Positions 41,324 through 50,609 of a stretch of 64,000 nucleotides of DNA are shown here, one piece after another (the stretch's first letter is position 1; each line of letters begins with the position of its first letter). Below the pieces are notes generated by a model. That model saw only the letters and a program-made list of their open reading frames with translations. It did no database searches and was not told the DNA's origin. The DNA lies in NCBI RefSeq assembly GCF_004217615.1, contig NZ_SHLD01000001.1, positions 4,712,001 to 4,776,000 on the forward strand, in the 5' to 3' direction. Made by a program: the position numbers and the translations under genes. The DNA is from Micromonospora kangleipakensis (GTDB lineage Bacteria > Actinomycetota > Actinomycetes > Mycobacteriales > Micromonosporaceae).

Positions 41324-41453
41324 CACAAGGTCAGTCGCTGTAACAGGAGGGGTGACCTACTGTTTCTTCGGGTGCTGCTGGTCGTCGTCGGTTGTCGTTC
41401 GTCGTTCGACGGCCCAGTGAAGGCTCCAGACAACCCGGTGACGGCCGAGCAGG
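41324..41453 (+). repeat. Right copy of the ~125-bp direct repeat with hairpin (R2)
   Basis: The hairpin arms AGGTCA (41328-41333) and TGACCT (41353-41358) differ from those of R1 (AGGCCA/TGGCCT) by a compensatory pair. CTGTTTCTTCGGGTGCTGCT, GGTCGTCGTCGGTTGTCGTT and CCCGGTGACGGCC follow in the same order as R1. It begins 11 bases after the NUDIX stop and could also serve as its terminator. Confidence 0.7.
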
Positions 41454-41684
41454 ACAGCGTCCAAGTGTGAGGATGGGCCTCACCTCGGCGACTGGGTAGC
41501 CGCCTCGCCGGTCTGCTCGCGCCACTGGCCCCCATCGGCCTGACGAGCTGCCGAATCATTTGCCCGCGCCCTCCATGGTGCCCCAGCATCCCGGCACGGA
41601 GCCCCTTGAAAGGGCTTGCAGGGCGCCCCATGTCAACCGGCAAGATCCACGTACATCACCTCAATCCTCACTGTCAGGCGCGCC

Positions 41685-41918
41685 GTGGACACGCTGCGGC
41701 CGTTCGAGCGGCGGCTGGTCATGGAGGCCGCGGTGATGGGGCTCGTCCGCGGGCACCTCGCCGGTCAGTGCGGCGCGGAGGTGCCCCGCAGCGACGCCGC
41801 GATCCTGCACGAGGTCATCGACGCCTGCATCGGCTTCGCCGACCGGTATCCGCATCTCGCCACCGCATCGACGGGACGCCGGCGCCGGATCACCAAGGGC
41901 GCGACGGTGGCCCGGTGA
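41685..41918 (+). CDS. Small hypothetical protein, 77 aa
   Basis: GTG 41685: VDTLRPFERRLVMEAAVMGL, VRGHLAGQCGAEVPRSDAAI, LHEVIDACIGFADRYPHLAT. The helical pattern (RLVMEAAVMGLVRGHLAG) with a later ILHEVIDAC resembles small orphan proteins common in actinomycete accessory DNA. It precedes the toxin-antitoxin pair by about 80 bases and has no shared promoter with it. Function unknown. Confidence 0.55.
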   Translation: MDTLRPFERRLVMEAAVMGLVRGHLAGQCGAEVPRSDAAILHEVIDACIGFADRYPHLATASTGRRRRITKGATVAR

Positions 41919-41984
41919 ATGATCGTGGCCGCGGCGGGCCTCAGATCCCTCGGCGAGTGCCCCCTGACCTGGTGTCTACAGATG

Positions 41985-41990
41985 TATACT
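41985..41990 (+). promoter_or_regulatory. -10 box TATACT of a leaderless toxin-antitoxin transcript
   Basis: TATACT is the best sigma-A-like -10 box in this GC-rich stretch. It ends 6 bases before the GTG start at 41997, so transcription would begin at or very near the start codon. CTGACC at 41964 may be the -35 (15-bp spacer). TACAGATGTA (41977-41986) overlaps it and is a perfect short palindrome around GA, a possible antitoxin operator. Confidence 0.6.
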
Positions 41991-41996
41991 CGGTCC

Positions 41997-42278
41997 GTGG
42001 ATGAGGAATACCGCTGGGACGACGAGAGCTACAAGGCCCTCGCTGCCAACAAGGTGACCTGGCAGGACGTGGTCTACGTCCTGCGCTACGCCCATCCCAA
42101 GATCCGCCAGCACATCGGAGCCGTCCTGCGGATCATCGGCCGTGGCCGCGACGCCCAGCTCCTCGCGGTAACCCTCATCGAAGAAGGCGACGACCAGTAC
42201 CTGGTGGTCACCGCTCGACACCTTACCGGCGCAGAAATCACCAGCGCCGAGGCACTGCTGAACAGGGGTCAACCATGA
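41997..42278 (+). CDS. BrnT/DUF4258-like toxin candidate
   Basis: 93 residues from GTG 41997. YRWDDESYKALAANKVTWQD, VVYVLRYAHPKIRQHIGAVL, RIIGRGRDAQLLAVTLIEEG, DDQYLVVTARHLTGAEITSA. The short alpha/beta form with a leading tyrosine/tryptophan helix, a central GRG-x-D strand and TARxLTxxE near the end is like small RelE-fold (BrnT-type) toxins. The last base quartet overlaps the start of a ribbon-helix-helix-like gene, the usual toxin-first order of BrnT/BrnA pairs. The activity (RNase) is inferred. Confidence 0.65.
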   Translation: MDEEYRWDDESYKALAANKVTWQDVVYVLRYAHPKIRQHIGAVLRIIGRGRDAQLLAVTLIEEGDDQYLVVTARHLTGAEITSAEALLNRGQP

Positions 42279-42580
42279 ACCGTGACGACGCGCTCAGGCT
42301 CTCCCAGGAACCCATCGACCTCACCGGCGCCACCGTGGAACGGGAGGCGCGGCCCGTGAGAATGACCTACTCGGTCAGGATGCGCAAGCAGGACGAGGCG
42401 CTGGCCCTCTGGCTAGAGGAGGAAGCCGACCGCCGCGACCTAACCCCCAGTGACCTACTGCGCGAGTTGGCCGACGAAGCCCGACTCAGGGCAGCCCAGG
42501 ACGAGGACAAGGTCATCACCGTGCGCGTCGGCGAGCTACACCGCATGATCGACCGCATCGCGGAGCGGCCCGCCGCCTGA
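42275..42580 (+). CDS. Ribbon-helix-helix-like antitoxin candidate
   Basis: 101 residues, ATG overlapping the toxin stop (ATGA). The middle (PVRMTYSVRMRKQDEALALW; LEEEADRRDLTPSDLLRELA; DEARLRAAQDE) has the strand-helix-helix order of RHH repressors. The front (DALRLSQEPIDLTGATVERE) could wrap the toxin. It probably represses its own operon through the palindrome at the leaderless promoter. Confidence 0.7.
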   Translation: MNRDDALRLSQEPIDLTGATVEREARPVRMTYSVRMRKQDEALALWLEEEADRRDLTPSDLLRELADEARLRAAQDEDKVITVRVGELHRMIDRIAERPAA

Positions 42581-42594
42581 ACACCACGCAACCC

Positions 42595-42636
42595 GCCGGC
42601 CCCCAGGGATGCCCCCGGGGGCCGGCCTGTTGCTGT
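42595..42636 (+). terminator. Strong hairpin terminator after the toxin-antitoxin pair
   Basis: GCCGGCCCCC (42595-42604) pairs perfectly with GGGGGCCGGC (42617-42626) across a 12-base loop and is followed by CTGTTGCTGT. It begins 14 bases after the antitoxin stop. Confidence 0.85.
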
Positions 42637-42959
42637 GACTGCTCCGTAACCCCAGGTAGCCTGCCGGTATGGCTGAGGACGACAGCGCCGAGGCGGCGCT
42701 GAAGCAGTTCCAGGACCTGCTGGCTGCCACCGGCAGAACGGTGTTTAGGTGACAGCACGAGGGCCGCTGATTACCGTCCGCGGGCAGAGGCCAACATGGC
42801 AGCGACGCCGGGAGGCACCATGACGTCAGTGGACCAGACACGCGTTGGCCACCGTGAGAGATCATTGGTCAGATACTCAGCATGTCCTAGATGGAGAGCT
42901 TCTCCGACATCTATCTCGGGTTCGACATCCGCCGAATTCCCGACCCGCGTGACTGGGAC
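42637..42959. other. Intergenic stretch with a 27-codon ORF
   Basis: ATG 42669 to TGA 42752 encodes MAEDDSAEAALKQFQDLLAA then TGRTVFR. It looks like the start of an acidic helical protein and may be a truncated gene. The remaining sequence to 42959 shows no gene. Confidence 0.4.
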
Positions 42960-44588
42960 TCAGCGCGTCGAGTAGTGCGGTGTGTAGCGCCGGAGCACCG
43001 GTCGCTCGATGGCGCTGATCAACGCGTAGAGTCCAACCGAGACGACGACGATGAGAACGGCTCCCGCCCACAGAGTGCCAAATCGCGAGTTGCTGTAAGA
43101 GATTACGAGTAGGTTGCCCAGGCCGTCGCCTGTCGCCAGCCATTCGGCCAAGGTCGCACCGCCGAGCGCCGCCGGTACGGCAATCCGTGCCGACGCGAAC
43201 AGCGCGGGCAACGCGTACTGAAGGCGCACCTTGGTCACCATGTGAAACCGCGAACCGCCCAGCGAGCTGATCAGCTCGCACACCGGCAGCGGCGCCGCGC
43301 GTAGCCCGACGGAGAGGTTGACCAGCGTGGGGAAAAAGACAACCAATGCGACGACCACGGTCACACCGACGAGGCCGCGGCCGAACACTAGGGCGATCAG
43401 CGGTGCCATGGCCACCAGCGGGACGGATCGAAGAACGATGGCCACCGGCATCAGGGTCTGTTCGGCCGCACGGACGGTCACCACGGCGACCGCCATCACC
43501 ACGGCCGCGACGGTGCCGACGAGATAGCCGACCGCCGCGTCCACCATCGTGACCTTCAGCGCGAGCCACAGCTCGTGGCGATGCGTCGCGGCGTCCGGGT
43601 CGGAGACGACATAGCGCAGGACGTCGGACGGGGTCTTGGCGAAGTATCCGTTCAGGTCAAACAGTCGCAGCAGCGCGTACCACCCGGCCAGCGTCACCGC
43701 CACGGACAGCAACAGGAATCCGGCCGCTTCCAGTGCTCGGGAGAACCTGCCGTCCCTGCCTGCGGCGACGTCGCCGGCGCCGTTCCCCACATCGAGCTGC
43801 GTGCCGGCCCACGGCGTCAACAGCCGGGCGACGACGGCGGTGGCGGCATACAGTAGGCCGGCCAGGGCCGATATCACCAGCGCTATCCCCCAGGTGCGCT
43901 CGACCTCGAACGACGACTGTGCCTGGACGAGCGCGACACCCAGCCCGCGGCTCGCACCCAGGTACTCGCCGATGATCGCCCCGAGCAGTGCGGCAGGGGC
44001 CGCGATACGGAGGCCGGCGAAAAGACTCGGGAGTGCCGCACGGATCCGCACGAGCCGCAGCGTCTGCCAGGTCGACCCGCCGCAGGCGTAAACAAGGTCG
44101 ACGGATGTTGCGTCACTGGAGCGGAGGCCGACGACCGTCGCGACGAGCGTCGTGAAGAACACGGACAGCGCTGCGAGGGCTTCCTTCGGCGCGTCACCGG
44201 GAAGCACGACCACGAGGATCGGAGCGATCGCCACGAGTGGGACGCAGTAGCTCGCGATGGCCAGGCGCAGCAGCACCCGCTCGGCAGCCGGGACCCGGAC
44301 GAAGAGCATGCCCAGCAGGATCGCAGTCACGTTGCCCCAGGCATAGCCGACCATCGCCTCCCGGAGCGTGACGGCGATGTTCGCCTGATGGGAGGCGCGG
44401 TCCTGCCAAATCTTGACGGCGACATCGAGGGGCGACGGAATGACCCCCAGTTCGGCAAAACCGCTCGAGAGCAGGGTCCAGACGAGCAGCACCAGGCCGA
44501 GCCCCGCCGCGCCAGGCAGCGCCCGCCTCAGCCAGGCTGGCACAGCCGCGAACGGCGAGGAAGCCCGCACCGGCACGTTCAGATTCAT
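42960..44588 (-). CDS. ABC importer permease, two fused domains (NitT/TauT/HMP type)
   Basis: 542 residues from ATG 44588, twice the usual length. Each half has about six membrane segments and an EAA-like loop that contacts the ATPase: [20 protein letters not shown] in the first half, [20 protein letters not shown] in the second. The halves are similar ([40 protein letters not shown]). Fused permeases occur in some SsuC/ThiX-like importers. It overlaps the ATPase gene by four bases. The substrate is probably small and organic, but this is not decided by the sequence. Confidence 0.88.
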   Translation of the reverse strand: MNLNVPVRASSPFAAVPAWLRRALPGAAGLGLVLLVWTLLSSGFAELGVIPSPLDVAVKIWQDRASHQANIAVTLREAMVGYAWGNVTAILLGMLFVRVPAAERVLLRLAIASYCVPLVAIAPILVVVLPGDAPKEALAALSVFFTTLVATVVGLRSSDATSVDLVYACGGSTWQTLRLVRIRAALPSLFAGLRIAAPAALLGAIIGEYLGASRGLGVALVQAQSSFEVERTWGIALVISALAGLLYAATAVVARLLTPWAGTQLDVGNGAGDVAAGRDGRFSRALEAAGFLLLSVAVTLAGWYALLRLFDLNGYFAKTPSDVLRYVVSDPDAATHRHELWLALKVTMVDAAVGYLVGTVAAVVMAVAVVTVRAAEQTLMPVAIVLRSVPLVAMAPLIALVFGRGLVGVTVVVALVVFFPTLVNLSVGLRAAPLPVCELISSLGGSRFHMVTKVRLQYALPALFASARIAVPAALGGATLAEWLATGDGLGNLLVISYSNSRFGTLWAGAVLIVVVSVGLYALISAIERPVLRRYTPHYSTR

Positions 44589-45424
44589 CGGAGCCCTGTC
44601 TCTTCCGGGGACTGCTGGCTGAAAAGCACTTCACCCAGGTGGTCGCAGAGGGCATGGAACTCAGGGCTCCGCAGGACCTCCGGAGTGCGGGGGCGAGCAA
44701 GCGGCACGTCGACCGTGGACAGGACGCGACCCGGTCGCTGTGCCATCACCACGACACGGTCGGACAGGAAGACGGCCTCCGGGATGGAGTGAGTCACCAA
44801 CAGCGTCGTGGTCGCACGCTCCAGCCAAATCCGTTGAAGCTCGACGTTGAGACGTTGCCGGGTCATCTCGTCGAGCGCACCGAACGGCTCGTCGAGCAGA
44901 AGCACGTCGGGGCTTATCGCCAGCGTACGTGCGATGGCCACACGTTGTCGCATGCCGCCGGAGAGCTGACCAGGCCGGGCACGTTCGAAGCCGGTGAGCC
45001 CGACCAGCTTGATGAGATCGCGGATTTCCGCAGGCACCGCCTTCCGGCCAGCGATCTGGTACGGGAGCCGGATGTTGGCCTCGACACTGCGCCAAGGCAG
45101 GAGCGCGGAATCCTGGAAGGCGACTCCGACGCGGTGATCACGACGCATCCTGTCCGGGTCCTGACCGTGCACACGCACCTGTCCGGAGGTAGCGGTCTCG
45201 AGCCCGGCGAAGATCCGCAGCAGGGTCGACTTTCCACATCCTGAAGGTCCCAGAAGCGTGGTGAAGGACCCGGCGGTGGTGGACAGATCTACCTCGTCCA
45301 GCGCCAACACCGTGGACCGGCCCATCCGGAAGGACTTCGTCACGCCGCTGGCCAGGAGGCCCTGGGCTGGTGCGGCCTCGGGCATCGGGCCAACCGGACC
45401 ACCCCCGACCGCCACCTCGCTCAT
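44585..45424 (-). CDS. ABC importer ATP-binding protein
   Basis: 279 residues from ATG 45424. Walker [10 protein letters not shown] near residue 60, Q-loop [20 protein letters not shown], signature [20 protein letters not shown], Walker [21 protein letters not shown], switch His in [20 protein letters not shown]. It is the NitT/TauT-family form (like SsuB/TauB). The front overlaps the RarA-C-like gene by four bases. It energises the fused permease. Confidence 0.92.
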   Translation of the reverse strand: MSEVAVGGGPVGPMPEAAPAQGLLASGVTKSFRMGRSTVLALDEVDLSTTAGSFTTLLGPSGCGKSTLLRIFAGLETATSGQVRVHGQDPDRMRRDHRVGVAFQDSALLPWRSVEANIRLPYQIAGRKAVPAEIRDLIKLVGLTGFERARPGQLSGGMRQRVAIARTLAISPDVLLLDEPFGALDEMTRQRLNVELQRIWLERATTTLLVTHSIPEAVFLSDRVVVMAQRPGRVLSTVDVPLARPRTPEVLRSPEFHALCDHLGEVLFSQQSPEETGLR

Positions 45425-45993
45425 ATCCGTCCTGCCTTCGCCGCGGCGAGCAGCCAGTCCCGGTATCTCATGTCCCTGTCCCGGACCTCGTTGTTGACAT
45501 AGGCACCCGTTTCGAGGAAATGGAGCAGGTCACGCCCCATCTCCTGACCCCGCCGGGTATGCATGTCCAAGGCGTGGTCGGGAATCCGGGGCAGGCGCTG
45601 CCCGTTCTGCACGACACCCGCCGCCCAGTTGGCGAGTTCGTCGGAGGTGCGGTCCTTGGTGCAGGCGACGAGCGCGCGGATGGCATGAACGGCGAAGAGG
45701 AAGCGGTCGCCACGGCCCCGCGGGACGCGCGCATGCATGCGGTAGACGGTGTCCACAATGACCGGCTCGAGGAAGGACCCCGAGCCGACGTCTTCCACGG
45801 AGATGACCTGCAACCTTTGCCAGAGGCACTCCTCGAGTTCCTCACTGGTCGCGTACATCTCGTAGGCGAGCAGTACCGCCTCCTCGAGCTCGCCACGACG
45901 GATGGCCTTCTGCAGCGCGGAGATCACCTCGTCGGCTGCGAGGTCGTGCAGCGTCCTGACCTTGGTCCACGGATCGGACTGTCCCAAGCTCAT
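45421..45993 (-). CDS. RarA/MgsA C-terminal-domain-like protein
   Basis: 190 residues from ATG 45993 (a GTG at 46008 is possible). [100 protein letters not shown]. These are the C-terminal motifs of replication-associated recombination protein A, with the AAA part absent. In this operon the domain may have a regulatory or enzymatic role unrelated to DNA repair. I recall similar stand-alone copies beside sugar-kinase/ABC operons, but no activity. Confidence 0.75.
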   Translation of the reverse strand: MSLGQSDPWTKVRTLHDLAADEVISALQKAIRRGELEEAVLLAYEMYATSEELEECLWQRLQVISVEDVGSGSFLEPVIVDTVYRMHARVPRGRGDRFLFAVHAIRALVACTKDRTSDELANWAAGVVQNGQRLPRIPDHALDMHTRRGQEMGRDLLHFLETGAYVNNEVRDRDMRYRDWLLAAAKAGRI

Positions 45994-46010
45994 CTCTGAC
46001 GTTGTCACGA

Positions 46011-47066
46011 CTACACCGTGGGCTTTCCGTGGAAGACGTCCTGCAGGATCGTCGTGTCGAACAGGTCCTCGGCGGATGTGGTGATTCCCACGGCTGCCAT
46101 CGTCTTGATGTTGGACTCGATGCCCTCCTTGGACATGGTCAACAGGCCGCTGGTCGTCGTCTCCGGCGTCGAAATGAGCGGGACGAACGCTTTCGCTGTC
46201 TGCAGCTGCTCCTGGAGATTGAGTTGGAGGCTCTTGCCGTACTTCTCGACCGCCAGCTTCGCGCCTCGCTCCGGGTCCTTGACGGCGTCCTGCCAGCCCT
46301 TCACGCTGGCGCGCATGAGGTTGACCAGCCGCGCCCGCTTGTGTTTGTCCGCGAGGGTTGCCTCGTTGACGACGAAGGCGTCGGCCCACAGGCCGTAGCC
46401 GTGGTCCGCGAGCAGGAAGGTCTCCGTTTTGATCCCCCGGCCCTGAAGTTGGATCGGCTGCGACGTCAGGAAGGAGGCGAAGGCGTCGACCTCGCCGTTG
46501 ACGAGAGGGGCCGGGTCGAACTGGACCGGCACGTACTTGACCGACTTGGGGTCCACGCCGTTGGCGGTCAGGAAGGCGTTGTAAATTTCGGTGCCCGACT
46601 GCTGCACGCCAAGCCGTTTGCCGACGAGATCCTGGGGCGTGCGGATGGGGTTCTTGGCCAGGGACATCACCGCCGAGGGGTTCTTCTGCAGGGTGGCACC
46701 GACGACCTTCAGCGGAGCGCCCTCCTTTCGGGCTCGGGCGACGGTATCCACCGAGTCGAGCCCGACGAAGGCCTTCCCGCTGGCCACGAGTGGACCCACG
46801 GACAGCGATGGTCCTCCCGGGACAATGGTGGCCTGCAGGCCCTCGCTCGTGAAGTAGCCCGCGTCGTCCGCGACGTAGATGCCCATGTTCTCGACGTTCG
46901 CCAGCCATCCCAGCTGGAACGTGACGGGGCTGGGGCCCTCGGCGCCGCGCCCCGGCTCATCGTCTCCGGAGCAGGCCGCAAGAGCCCCGCCTGACGCGGC
47001 CAGGAGCGCTCCGCCACCGAGGATCCTCGCAGTCGCGGTTAGGAAGTCGCGTCGAGTGGTCGGCAT
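46011..47066 (-). CDS. NMT1/THI5-like substrate-binding lipoprotein
   Basis: 351 residues from ATG 47066 (a TTG at 47078 is possible). Twin-arginine signal TTRRDFLTATARILGG with a hydrophobic core and lipobox LAAC near residue 30. The mature part has TFQLGWLANVENMGIYVADD, GYFTSEGLQATIVPGGPSLS, PIRTPQDLVGKRLGVQQSGT, VDAFASFLTSQPIQLQG: the two-lobed fold for pyrimidine (HMP), nitrate or sulfonate-type ligands. First structural gene of the importer, and the ligand may be a pyrimidine or nucleoside-related compound given the linked ribokinase. This is inference. Confidence 0.88.
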   Translation of the reverse strand: MPTTRRDFLTATARILGGGALLAASGGALAACSGDDEPGRGAEGPSPVTFQLGWLANVENMGIYVADDAGYFTSEGLQATIVPGGPSLSVGPLVASGKAFVGLDSVDTVARARKEGAPLKVVGATLQKNPSAVMSLAKNPIRTPQDLVGKRLGVQQSGTEIYNAFLTANGVDPKSVKYVPVQFDPAPLVNGEVDAFASFLTSQPIQLQGRGIKTETFLLADHGYGLWADAFVVNEATLADKHKRARLVNLMRASVKGWQDAVKDPERGAKLAVEKYGKSLQLNLQEQLQTAKAFVPLISTPETTTSGLLTMSKEGIESNIKTMAAVGITTSAEDLFDTTILQDVFHGKPTV

Positions 47067-47078
47067 GTCGATGTCCAA

Positions 47079-48155
47079 TCAGTTCGAGGGTCGGCGAGTT
47101 GTTGAGAAACTGACGGCTGTGGGTTGCGCTCGGAGCCCCGGTCGCGGGCGCGCGTCGGGCGGCGGTGCGGTCGATCCACGGACCAGCAGCTTGGTCTCCA
47201 GCACGATTCGACGCGGCACCGAGTCCTGGTTGTCGTGCAGTCGCCGCAGGAGAAGCCGCATGGCCAGCGCACCCTGTTCCTCCATCGGCCGGTCGACGAC
47301 CGTGAGCGGCGGCAACAGCAGGGCGGCGAGCTGGAGATCGTCGAAGCCGACGATGGAGAGCTGGTCCGGCACCCGGATGCCGATGTCATGCAAAGCTCGC
47401 AGGGCCCCCGCCGTCATCAAATTGTTGGTGACATACATGGCCGTCGGCGGATACTCCAGCGCGAGGAGGCGCATCACCGCCTGGTAGCCGCCCTCCTCGC
47501 GGAAGTCGCCACGCTCCTGGTAGGGCCCCGGAGGTTCCACTCCCCGCGACTTCAGCGTCTCCAGGAAGCTTTCACAACGCTGTCGCCCGGGGGTCGAGTG
47601 CGGAGTGCCGTTGACGATTGCGATCCGCCGGTGACCGAGATCCAGCAGGTGCTCGGCGGCACGTCGGCTTCCACCCGCGTTGTCCACCAGCACGGCGTCG
47701 AACATCGGGGACCCGTCGATCTCCCGGTCGAGGAAGACGACCGGCAGACCCGCCTGATGCGCCCGAAGCGGTGCCTCGTCCGACTCGACGGTAGGAGCGA
47801 GGATGGCACCATCGACCCGACCGACAAGATCCGCGAGCACCGCCACCTCACGTTCCACGTCCTCGTCGGTGTTGTAGAGGAACAAGTTGTAGTTGTCCTG
47901 CCGTGCCACGGTCTCGGCGCCCTTGACGACCGCGGCGAAGAACGGGTTGGTGACATCGGGAACGATGACGGCGATCGACCGCGTACGCCCCGAGCGCAGG
48001 CTGCGCGCAAGCGGGCTCGGGCGGTAGTCCAGGTCCTCGATCGCCGCCCTGATCAGATCGGCCGCGCGGACCGAATGGCCGGTGAGAAACCGCGAGACCG
48101 TCGCCGCGGACACGCCCGCCCGGCGCGCCACGTCGGCAATCGTCGCTTCAGACAT
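47079..48155 (-). CDS. LacI-family repressor
   Basis: 358 residues from ATG 48155. Helix-turn-helix (TIADVARRAGVSAATVSRFL) and hinge (LDYRPSPLARSLRSGRTRSI). The ligand domain carries IAVIVPDVTNPFFAAVVKGA, GAILAPTVESDEAPLRAHQA, GLPVVFLDREIDGSPMFDAV, RRIAIVNGTPHSTPGRQRCE and GIRVPDQLSIVGFDDLQLAA. It probably represses both the importer operon and the divergent ribokinase-like gene through the palindrome at 48177-48195. The co-inducer is expected to be a sugar or nucleoside. Confidence 0.92.
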   Translation of the reverse strand: MSEATIADVARRAGVSAATVSRFLTGHSVRAADLIRAAIEDLDYRPSPLARSLRSGRTRSIAVIVPDVTNPFFAAVVKGAETVARQDNYNLFLYNTDEDVEREVAVLADLVGRVDGAILAPTVESDEAPLRAHQAGLPVVFLDREIDGSPMFDAVLVDNAGGSRRAAEHLLDLGHRRIAIVNGTPHSTPGRQRCESFLETLKSRGVEPPGPYQERGDFREEGGYQAVMRLLALEYPPTAMYVTNNLMTAGALRALHDIGIRVPDQLSIVGFDDLQLAALLLPPLTVVDRPMEEQGALAMRLLLRRLHDNQDSVPRRIVLETKLLVRGSTAPPPDARPRPGLRAQPTAVSFSTTRRPSN

Positions 48156-48176
48156 CCTGGCCGCCGTCCCTCTGAA

Positions 48177-48195
48177 ATCGAAGCCTGGTATCGAT
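48177..48195. promoter_or_regulatory. Palindromic LacI-type operator
   Basis: ATCGAAGCCTGGTATCGAT is a 19-bp imperfect palindrome: ATCGA/TCGAT outer arms and CC/GG inner pair around a central T. It lies 22 bases in front of the LacI gene and 116 bases before the divergent ribokinase start. LacI-family sites usually have this symmetric, central-CG-like form, and this is the only strong candidate between the two genes. Confidence 0.65.
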
Positions 48196-48310
48196 TGCAG
48201 TGGACCGTAAATCCGTGCGAGCATCCCGTCAAGCACTTGGAGAAGATCAGGACCGCGGAGGGGGCAGGCATGCGACCGAGCACGCACTCTCAGGCATGGA
48301 ACGGGGCAGG

Positions 48311-49258
48311 ATGACCGCCGCCGAAGGGGTACGCATCGTCGTCATCGGCAGCACGATGGTGGACATGATCTCGTACATGCCGCGCGTCCCCGACGCCGGC
48401 GAGACCCTGGTCGGTGATCACTTCGCGCTCGGGTTCGGCGGCAAGGGAGCCAACCAGGCCGTCATGGCACGGCGGCTCGGAGCGGACGTCTGGATGGTCG
48501 GTTGCCTCGGCGTCGACGCCTTCGGGGACATGACGCTGGAGAACTTCGCCGCGTCCGGGATAGATACGACGTTCGTCACGCGTACTCCGGACGTCAGCAG
48601 CGGCGTAGCCCCGATCTGGGTGGAGGCGGGCGGCGACAACCGGATCGTCTGCGTTCCGGGCGCCAACGCCTGCATGACCGAGGATCAGGCGAGGACCGCG
48701 GTCGAGTCCGTCGCCGGCGTCGACGTCGTCATCGGGCAGTTCGAGGTCCCGCAAAACGTGACCACCGCCGGCTTCCGCGCGGCCAAGGAACGGGGAGCCA
48801 TCACCGTCCTGAACCCCGCACCCGCAGCCGAGATCAGCCCCGACCTGCTGGCGGTCACTGACTGGCTCATCCCGAACGAGGTCGAGTTCGCGTTCCTCTC
48901 CAAAGACTCGGGCATCTCCAGCGGCCCGACGGACGCTGCGGTCTCCGACCTGGCGCAACGCCTCGGCGTCCACATTGTGGCGACCCTCGGCGAAGCGGGC
49001 GCCGCGGTATTCAACGGCACTCGACCAGTTGTCCGCATCACGCCAGTACCGGTGGAGGTGGTTGACACCACCGGCGCGGGCGACGCCTTCGTGGGGGCCT
49101 TCTCCTACGGGTTGGCTGCCGGCCTCTCACCCGCGACCGCCGCCCGACTTGGCTGTGCCTGCGCAACGTCCAGCGTCACCCGTGCAGGCACACAGTCGTC
49201 TTTCCCGCTGGCTGCCCAAATCGGCGAAGCTCTCGCTTGGGCGACCAACGTTCCATGA
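48311..49258 (+). CDS. Ribokinase/PfkB-family carbohydrate kinase
   Basis: 315 residues from ATG 48311, preceded by GGGGCAGG. Signature GFGGKGANQAVMARRLGADV near residue 40 and the catalytic VDTTGAGDAFVGAFSYGLAA near 255 with the Asp base. The strands in the middle (DTTFVTRTPDVSSGVAPIWV; EAGGDNRIVCVPGANACMT) match ribokinases. The likely substrate is ribose or a nucleoside. Divergent from the LacI gene across the shared operator. Together with the importer it suggests uptake and phosphorylation of a sugar-containing compound. Confidence 0.9.
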   Translation: MTAAEGVRIVVIGSTMVDMISYMPRVPDAGETLVGDHFALGFGGKGANQAVMARRLGADVWMVGCLGVDAFGDMTLENFAASGIDTTFVTRTPDVSSGVAPIWVEAGGDNRIVCVPGANACMTEDQARTAVESVAGVDVVIGQFEVPQNVTTAGFRAAKERGAITVLNPAPAAEISPDLLAVTDWLIPNEVEFAFLSKDSGISSGPTDAAVSDLAQRLGVHIVATLGEAGAAVFNGTRPVVRITPVPVEVVDTTGAGDAFVGAFSYGLAAGLSPATAARLGCACATSSVTRAGTQSSFPLAAQIGEALAWATNVP

Positions 49259-49399
49259 GCCTCTGACCGATCTCGCTTGGAACGGTCCGGCCTATCGCAC
49301 TGGCAGTACCGCGCTCCACTACCGCTGTTAGAGATGGTTTCACTCTGAGTTCGGCGTGTCGCTTGTAGTCGGTGGTGGTAGCCGGTACATGAGTGGCTC

Positions 49400-49750
49400 G
49401 TGCGTGAGAAGGAGATCGTTGACGGGCTGTGGGAGCGGCTCGCGCCGCTGATCCCTGCTCGTAGCCGCCGGTTCCGCTACCCCGGCCGGCTGGCCCGTGA
49501 CGACCGGGCGGCCCTGGCCGGCATCCTGTTCGTCGCGCGCACCGGCATCCCGTGGCAGAAGCTGCCCATCACCGTGTTCGGGGTGTCCGGGTCGACGTGC
49601 TGGCGGCGGCTGGCCTCTGGCAGGAGCGGGGAGTATGGCAGCGCCTACACGAGGTGCTGCTGGCAGAGTTGCGTGCGGCCGGGGCGCTTGACCTGGCCTA
49701 CGCGGTGGTCGACGCCTCCCACCTACGGGCGGTAGAAGGGGGGACAAGGT
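49400..49750 (+). mobile_element. IS5-family transposase remnant
   Basis: MREKEIVDGLWERLAPLIPA, FRYPGRLARDDRAALAGILF, VARTGIPWQKLPITVFGVSG and TCWRRL begin the transposase. After about 49605 the frame shifts to LWQERGVWQRLHEVLLAELR, ALDLAYAVVDASHLRAVEGG, where the first catalytic Asp appears. The element stops at about 49750, and the catalytic domain beyond is lost. Its loss coincides with the 5'-truncated nuclease gene that follows. Confidence 0.75.
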
Positions 49751-50609
49751 CGGGCCGACTGGCTGCAGAGCCTGCTGGCCGAGGACCCTAACCTGCTCGG
49801 GCTCGGCGACCTGGTCGTCAAAGACGTCGAACGGCGCCAGCCGCGCGCCGGGCGCTTGGACCTGCTCCTGCACGACCCGGAGACCCTGACCCGGTACGAG
49901 GTCGAAATCCATCTGGGTGCCACGGACGAGGCGCATATCATCCGCACAAGCGAATACTGGGACCGCCGGCGGACGAGCAGACGTACCATGGCACGTCGGT
50001 CATCGAAGGAAGCGGTACCCGCAGTATGAGCACGTCGCGGTCATCGTCGCCGAGGACATCACCAGCCGCTTCCTAAACGTGATCAGCCTGTTCAATGCCG
50101 CGATCCCGCTCATCGCGATCCAAATGCGGGCCCACGACGTCGGAGGAGTCCTGACCCTCACCGCGACAACGGTCCTCAGCCAGGTGCACCGCGGAACCGA
50201 CGAGGAGGGCGAGGCTGGCCAGGCCACCGACCGCACCTATTGGATTAACCGCGGATCGCAATCATCGGTCGCCCTGGCCGACACCATCCTCGGCCTCGTC
50301 AACGACGTCACGCCCGGGATGTCACTCAAGTACAACCGGCACTACATCGGGCTGGCCTGGGACGGGATCGCCGACAACTTCGTACAGGTAGGCCCGCGCC
50401 GCGAGCACGCCATCGTCGAGTTCCGGATACCCCGGGACGATACCGTGTCAGAGGTACTCGGGGCTTCCGGACTTGACGTCCTTGCCTACAACACCCGGTG
50501 GGGCCGCTACCGCATCCGGCTCACCGAGGCGGACCTGCCCGCCAACCGGCGCCTGCTGGTCGACCTCATCCGCCGCGCCGCAGGCACACCAGCCCCCGTC
50601 GACGAGTAG
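49751..50609 (+). pseudogene. PD-(D/E)XK nuclease-like gene, 5' truncated and frameshifted
   Basis: The first part reads LQSLLAEDPNLLGLGDLVVK, RRQPRAGRLDLLLHDPETLT, RYEVEIHLGATDEAHIIRTS: the Asp in GRLDLLL and the E-x-E of YEVEIHLG are the PD-(D/E)XK motif. Near 49970-50010 about 40 extra bases shift the frame, and RYPQYEHVAVIVAEDITSRF continues in the next frame (ORF from 49917), ending EADLPANRRLLVDLIRRAAG. The front was removed by the IS5 remnant. It could have been a restriction or repair-type nuclease. Confidence 0.65.
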
